Shown: positions 58,588-64,000 of the stretch, piece by piece
Layout: the number at the start of each line of letters is the position of its first letter
Position numbering within the stretch: the stretch's first letter is position 1
Source: Streptomyces parvus
GTDB lineage: Bacteria; Actinomycetota; Actinomycetes; Streptomycetales; Streptomycetaceae
Direction: 5' to 3'
DNA: 64,000 nucleotides
NCBI RefSeq assembly: GCF_032121415.1
Contig: NZ_CP135079.1
Coordinates: 2,356,001-2,420,000, forward strand
Position numbers and translations under genes: made by a program
Notes under the pieces: generated by a model
What the model was told of the DNA's origin: nothing
Database searches by the model: none
What the model saw: the letters and a program-made list of their open reading frames with translations, nothing else

Positions 58588-58629
58588 TTGCAACGACCGC
58601 CAAACGCGAAGTGTTCCGGGAGGACGCCC

Positions 58630-59889
58630 ATGAGTGCGAGCGACGCTGCGGCATCGCAGCAGAAGTGGTGGAACGGACCGGTCCAGGGCCTCCAGAAGGT
58701 CGGGCGCAGTCTGCAGCTCCCGGTGGCCGTCCTCCCCGCCGCCGGTCTGCTCGTCAGCCTCGGCAACCTGTTCAGCTCCTACCTGGACGGCGCGTTCTGG
58801 GACAAGACCTCGAAGGTCCTGCTCAACGGCGGCGGCGCGATCCTCGACGGCGAGCTCGGCCTGCCCCTGCTGTTCTGCATCGGCGTCGCCATCGGCTTCG
58901 CGAAGAAGGCGGACGGGTCCACCGCGCTGGCCGCCGTGGTGGGGTTCCTCGTCTACCGGGGAGTGCTGACCGCCTTCCCCATCGACGGCACCGTGACGGA
59001 GGCACTGCCGGACGGCGAGCCGCAGAACCCGGGCGTGCTCGGCGGCATCCTGATCGGCCTGCTGACCGCCGTCGTCTGGCAGCGCTACCACCGGACCAAG
59101 CTGGTGGACTGGCTGGGCTTCTTCAACGGGCGGCGCCTGGTGCCGATCCTGATGGCGTTCCTCTGCGTGATCCTCGGCGTCCTGTTCGGGCTGCTGTGGC
59201 AGCCGGTGGGCGACGGGCTGACCTGGTTCTCCAAGCAGCTGATCGACCTCGGCTCCTGGGGTGCGGCGATCTTCGGCTTCGCGAACCGGCTGCTGATCCC
59301 GATCGGGATGCACCAGTTCCTGAACACGTTCTTCTGGTTCCAGGCGGGCGAGTACACCGGGACGGACGGCCAGACCGTCCAGGGCGACATCTCCCGGTTC
59401 TTCGCCGGGGACCCGTCGGCCGGTCAGTTCACCTCGGGCTTCTTCCCGATCATGATGTTCGGTCTGCCCGCCGCGGCCCTGGCCATCACCCACTGCGCGC
59501 GGCCCGAGCGCCGCAAGGAGGTCGGGGGCCTGATGGTCTCGGTGGCGCTGACGTCGTTCGTCACGGGCGTGACCGAGCCGATCGAGTTCTCGTTCATGTT
59601 CGTCGCGCCGCTGCTGTACGGCGTCCACGCGGTGCTCACCGGGGTGTCCATGGGCATCACCTGGCTGCTGGGGGTGCATGCGGGGTTCAGCTTCTCGGCC
59701 GGGTTGATCGACTACGTCGTCAACTGGCATCTGGATACGAAACCCTGGCTGATCATCCCGATCGGCGCGTGCTTCGCCGTGATCTACTACGTGATCTTCC
59801 GCTTCGCGATCACCAAGTTCGACCTCAAGACACCGGGGCGCGAACCCGAGGAGATCGAGAAGGAGATGGAGAAGGATCTGACGAAGTAG
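58630..59889 (+). CDS. nagE1: PTS N-acetylglucosamine EIIC permease, paralogue 1
   Basis: 419 residues of EIIC only. LPVAVLPAAGLLVSLGN, LLFCIGVAIGFAKKADGSTA, LIPIGMHQFLNTFFWFQAGE and the conserved GVTEPIEFSFMFVAP are hallmarks of the glucose/GlcNAc EIIC family, with ten or so membrane segments. It transports GlcNAc while phosphorylating it together with NagF. Compared with nagE2 it has a longer loop around IDGTVTEALPDG. ATG 58630 with GGGAGGA upstream. Confidence 0.92.
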   Translation: MSASDAAASQQKWWNGPVQGLQKVGRSLQLPVAVLPAAGLLVSLGNLFSSYLDGAFWDKTSKVLLNGGGAILDGELGLPLLFCIGVAIGFAKKADGSTALAAVVGFLVYRGVLTAFPIDGTVTEALPDGEPQNPGVLGGILIGLLTAVVWQRYHRTKLVDWLGFFNGRRLVPILMAFLCVILGVLFGLLWQPVGDGLTWFSKQLIDLGSWGAAIFGFANRLLIPIGMHQFLNTFFWFQAGEYTGTDGQTVQGDISRFFAGDPSAGQFTSGFFPIMMFGLPAAALAITHCARPERRKEVGGLMVSVALTSFVTGVTEPIEFSFMFVAPLLYGVHAVLTGVSMGITWLLGVHAGFSFSAGLIDYVVNWHLDTKPWLIIPIGACFAVIYYVIFRFAITKFDLKTPGREPEEIEKEMEKDLTK

Positions 59890-59896
59890 CAGCGCA

Positions 59897-59950
59897 CCGG
59901 GGCTCTGCCCCGGCCCCGCGAGGCCCTCGGACCACCCGGTCCGGGGGCCT
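59897..59950 (+). terminator. Double hairpin terminator after nagE1
   Basis: CCGGGGC-TCT-GCCCCGG (59897-59913) is followed by AGGCCCTCGGACC with GGTCCGGGGGCCT (59921-59950, one mismatch). This suggests that nagE2 is mainly read from its own promoter. Confidence 0.75.
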
Positions 59951-60036
59951 TCGGCTTGTCACCGAACGTATCGCGTCTGCTACTGCGAATGAGATAGGGA
60001 ATTGAAGGTTCCTTATCTAACCCTCACCGTGCTAAA

Positions 60037-60052
60037 ACTGGTCTACACCACT
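60037..60052. promoter_or_regulatory. DasR operator 1 of nagE2
   Basis: ACTGGTCTACACCACT, 15 of 16 to the dre consensus. It lies 99 bp before the ATG and immediately adjoins a second box. Confidence 0.9.
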
Positions 60053-60053
60053 G

Positions 60054-60069
60054 AGTGGTCCAGACCACG
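60054..60069. promoter_or_regulatory. DasR operator 2 of nagE2
   Basis: AGTGGTCCAGACCACG; the core GTGGTCCAGACCAC is a perfect palindrome. Its centre is 17 bp from that of operator 1, so the two sites lie on different faces of the helix. Confidence 0.85.
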
Positions 60070-60150
60070 GCGCTCTGCCGCAGGGTCTGTCGAGTCGCCG
60101 CCTCCCCGCATCAACGACCTGGGCGGCACCGTGTCCCATGGAGGAAGTTG

Positions 60151-61416
<1,266 letters not shown>

Positions 61417-61435
61417 CCTCCGCCACGCCCGTACG

Positions 61436-61482
61436 CCGAAGCCCCCGCTCCCGAAAGACGTCTTCGGGAGCGGGGGCTTCGG
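61436..61482. terminator. Very strong terminator after nagE2
   Basis: A perfect 20-bp stem (61436-61455 with 61463-61482) with a 7-nt loop; arms begin CCGAAGCCCCCGCTCCCG. Confidence 0.93.
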
Positions 61483-61504
61483 TCTGTCCGCCGCGGGGCC
61501 GCGT

Positions 61505-61858
61505 CACACCGGGCGTACGGTGAACGGGCACGTCCAGCCGGTAGATCTGGCGGGAGCCGCCCGCCGGGCCCGGGGGGCGGTGGGGTCGCCGGCAGTGCGC
61601 GGCGGCGACGAGCCAGCGCACGTGGTACGTGGGCGGGTCGGCGCCGAAGAGCAGCCCGCCGACCGGGCCGGAGGCGTCGGCGGAGGGGCGGCGGGCTCCG
61701 TGGCCTCGGCGATCAGCGCCGCCCGGTGAGGATGTGGGCCTCCACCGCCCGGTGGAACCCGGCTCCTCGACCATGGGGCCGAACCAGTGCTCGACCTGGG
61801 CGGCCAGGGTCAGGAAGCCGTCGAGGTCGCCGTCCCGCGCGGGTCTGATCGTGATCAT
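61505..61858 (-). pseudogene. Decayed GNAT acetyltransferase
   Basis: From ATG 61858, MITIRPARDGDLDGFLTLAA with QVEHWFGPMVEEPG starts a GNAT domain. After a frame change, SADASGPVGGLLFGADPPTY and HVRWLVAA (strands before the acetyl-CoA loop) appear. The acetyl-CoA-binding Q/RxxGxG/A loop and C-terminus are scrambled, with VRLDVPVH-like remnants only. At least two frameshifts. Confidence 0.7.
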
Positions 61859-61905
61859 CCGGGCAGTCCCGCAGAGCGGCCCGGCCCCGGGGAGCGGCCG
61901 CCGTC

Positions 61906-62658
61906 TCAGAGCTCGTACACCGCTCCCGGGACCGCCAGCTCCACCGGGCCCGGGTAGGCCGCGCGGGCGTCGGCGGCGTTGCGGTCGGCGTCGGTCCACG
62001 GCGGGATATGGGTGAGGACGAGCCGGCGCGCTCCGGCGCGGGCCGCCGCCTCGCCGGCCTCGCGGCCGTTGAGGTGCAGGTCGGGGATGTCCTCCTTGCC
62101 GTCGACGAACGACGCCTCGCAGAGGAAGAGGTCCACGTCCCGGGCCAGGTCCTCCAGCGCCTCGCAGGCCCCCGTGTCGCCGGAGTAGGCGAGGGAGGAG
62201 CCGCCGTGCTCGACCCGGATGCCGAAGGTGTCGACGGGGTGGCAGAGCTTCTCCGTACGGACCGAGAACGGGCCGATCTCGAAGGACCCCGGCTTGAGGG
62301 TGTGGAAGTCGAAGACCTCGCTCATCGCCCGGTCGTGCGGGGTGTCGCCGTGGGCGGCGGTCAGCCGCTGCTCGGTGCCCTCGGGGCCGTAGACCGGGAG
62401 GGGGCGGGGGCGGTCGCCGCCGTGGGGGTAGTAGCGCACGACGAAGTACGCGCACATGTCGATGCAGTGGTCGGCGTGCAGATGGCTGAGGAAGATCGCG
62501 TCGAGGTCGTAGAGACCGACGTGGCGCTGCAGCTCGCCGAGGGCGCCGTTGCCCATGTCGAGGAGCAGCCGGAAGCCGTCGGCCTCTACGAGGTAGCTCG
62601 AGCATGCCGACCCCTTGGACGGGAACGAGCCGGAGCAGCCGACGACGGTGAGCTTCAT
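61906..62658 (-). CDS. MBL-fold metallo-hydrolase (RNase Z/PhnP-like)
   Basis: 250 residues. The metal motif FLSHLHADHCIDMCAYFVV gives HxHxDH; further ligands are the Asp in LAYSGDTGACEAL and the His in LVLTHIPPWTD. The N-terminus MKLTVVGCSGSFPSKGSACS is that of the RNase Z-like subgroup lacking the tRNA-binding exosite arm. It probably hydrolyses a phosphodiester or cyclic nucleotide-like substrate in the cytosol. Usually found between nagE2 and the next genes in Streptomyces. ATG 62658. Confidence 0.92.
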   Translation of the reverse strand: MKLTVVGCSGSFPSKGSACSSYLVEADGFRLLLDMGNGALGELQRHVGLYDLDAIFLSHLHADHCIDMCAYFVVRYYPHGGDRPRPLPVYGPEGTEQRLTAAHGDTPHDRAMSEVFDFHTLKPGSFEIGPFSVRTEKLCHPVDTFGIRVEHGGSSLAYSGDTGACEALEDLARDVDLFLCEASFVDGKEDIPDLHLNGREAGEAAARAGARRLVLTHIPPWTDADRNAADARAAYPGPVELAVPGAVYEL

Positions 62659-62896
62659 GGAGCGTGAACCTCCGGGGCGCGGGAACGGGGAGGGTTCGTG
62701 CGAGCCGCCGGAGCCTGGTGCCGGTTCCTGCGGGATCGGTTTTGCGGTTCGTCGAGCGTAAGGCGCGAAACTCCACGTCGCTCCTCCGCTGCCCTCCGTT
62801 GTGGGGGAACTCACCTGCTCTGTCACCGGTTCGATGGAAGCGCGCCCACGGTCCGGCCCTCGGGGGGCGTTCTCCGCCCGCCGGTACGGTCGGGGG

Positions 62897-63424
62897 ATGA
62901 ACACGTTCTGGTGGGTGGCGCTGGTCGCCGTGGTTCTGCTCGCGCTCGTCGCCGCGGTGGTGGACGGCCGGGGGCGTTCGGACCGGGGGCCCCGGTCTCG
63001 GCGACCCGGGCGGTCGGGGCGGCCGGAGGGGTCGGCCCGGCCCCCGTCGCGGCCCTCGCGGCCTTCACCGTCGTCGCGGCCTTCGCGGCCGGACGGGCGG
63101 GTGCCGCGGGCGGGCGAGGTGTGGTGGGCCGATGTGCCGTACGAGGACGGGCCCGGGTCGAAGGACCGGCCGTGTCTGGTGATCTCGGTACGGGGGCGGG
63201 GCCGGGGGCGTACGGCGCTGGTCGCGAAGATCACCAGCAAGCATCACGAGGAGCGGCCCGGGGTGATCGCGTTGCCGGCCGGGACGGTCGGGGACCGGCG
63301 GGGGCGGCAGAGCTTCCTGGAGACGGATGAGCTGCGGGAGGTGCGGGTCGACGCGTTTCGGCGGCGGGTGGGGGCGGTGGATCCCGGGCTGTGGGAGCGG
63401 GTGCGGAAGTCGGCGGCGGGGTGA
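62897..63424 (+). CDS. Membrane-anchored MazF/PemK-like protein
   Basis: 175 residues. Residues 4-23 form a membrane helix (WWVALVAVVLLALVAAVV), followed by an Arg/Pro/Ser-rich linker (~24-68) and a C-terminal PemK/MazF barrel: AGEVWWADVPYEDG, KDRPCLVISV, ALVAKITSKHHEE, SFLETDELREV. MazF toxins are soluble mRNA interferases paired with an antitoxin. Here no antitoxin gene is adjacent, and the N-terminal anchor would tether the barrel to the membrane, so a non-toxin role is plausible. ATG 62897 with GGGGG just upstream. Confidence 0.85.
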   Translation: MNTFWWVALVAVVLLALVAAVVDGRGRSDRGPRSRRPGRSGRPEGSARPPSRPSRPSPSSRPSRPDGRVPRAGEVWWADVPYEDGPGSKDRPCLVISVRGRGRGRTALVAKITSKHHEERPGVIALPAGTVGDRRGRQSFLETDELREVRVDAFRRRVGAVDPGLWERVRKSAAG

Positions 63425-63469
63425 GGGGCGGGGCCCGTTCGGCGCGTTGCCCCTCACCCCGCTCCCCGT

Positions 63470-63515
63470 TCGCCGGAGGGGCTTGAAGATCCTCCTCGAC
63501 CGCCGGACGGGACGG
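63470..63515. repeat. REP-like Streptomyces intergenic repeat
   Basis: GTTCGCCGGAGGGGCTTGAA followed by GATCCTCCTCGACCGCCGG is a diverged relative of the same short repeat type found at 3846-3870. It lies in the usual place, between two convergent stop codons, and may help termination. Confidence 0.5.
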
Positions 63516-63531
63516 GATTGCTCCCGAGCGC

Positions 63532-64000
<469 letters not shown>

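Overview
The window is high-GC actinobacterial DNA, almost certainly Streptomyces. Codon third positions are strongly G/C, GTG and TTG starts and leaderless-looking genes occur, and the gene order is one I recall from the S. coelicolor SCO2833-SCO2910 region: LPMO, SPFH protein, cslA, glxA and GH6 near the left end, and rph, nagF, nagE1, nagE2 and cysM near the right end. No phage, plasmid or CRISPR structure is visible. Accessory stretches lie between conserved blocks.

Left block (1-14.4 kb). A partial IclR regulator and a tRNA-Lys gene are followed by a decayed acyl-CoA ligase. Then comes the tip-glycan locus: a chitin/cellulose-active LPMO with DasR-type operator sequences upstream, an SPFH protein, a secreted NlpC/P60-like peptidase, a second identical tRNA-Lys, the cellulose-synthase-like cslA translationally coupled to the copper oxidase glxA, and a convergent GH6 lipoprotein. 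A class F sortase, a surface protein whose ribosome-binding site sits in a hairpin, and a NagD-type phosphatase follow.

Mixed block (14.4-25.5 kb). 14.4-16.9 kb is a graveyard of gene fragments around a small LexA-HTH cassette. After it come an LAxTG surface protein, a ROK regulator divergent from a Gfo/Idh/MocA oxidoreductase operon, an FAH-family enzyme with a TTG start, a YidC paralogue, a class E sortase broken by two frameshifts, and a SEC-C protein.

Accessory block (25.6-36.7 kb). It holds a 1045-residue PLD-nuclease/helicase/DUF3427 protein of defence type, a TPR pseudogene, and a short threonyl-tRNA synthetase without TGS and editing domains. The synthetase is preceded by a 16-residue leader peptide with three consecutive Thr codons and a complete 1:2 / 2:3 / 3:4 attenuator. 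A DUF1023 hydrolase cassette with an ESX-like helical partner and a lipoprotein follows, then an EEP-family enzyme and a small lipoprotein.

Five-gene block (36.7-42.5 kb, all minus). A clavaminate-synthase-like Fe(II)/2-oxoglutarate oxygenase, a TSUP exporter, an FMN 2-hydroxyacid oxidase, a PLP aminotransferase and a BenE-like transporter are probably read from one promoter at about 42.53 kb. This looks like a small uncharacterised pathway for a hydroxylated amino acid.

Right block (43-64 kb). This is mostly conserved Streptomyces core: DUF445, an SGNH hydrolase, DUF1707, an ABC-2 exporter, a class A PBP, a Gdx/SugE exporter under a guanidine-III riboswitch, a GroES paralogue, Bcp, ProP, tRNA-Leu, RdgB, RNase PH, the GlcNAc PTS (nagF, nagE1, nagE2) with three DasR boxes, an MBL hydrolase, a membrane-anchored MazF/PemK protein, and the 3' part of cysM. 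The DasR boxes at both ends of the window would place LPMO secretion and GlcNAc uptake under one regulator.
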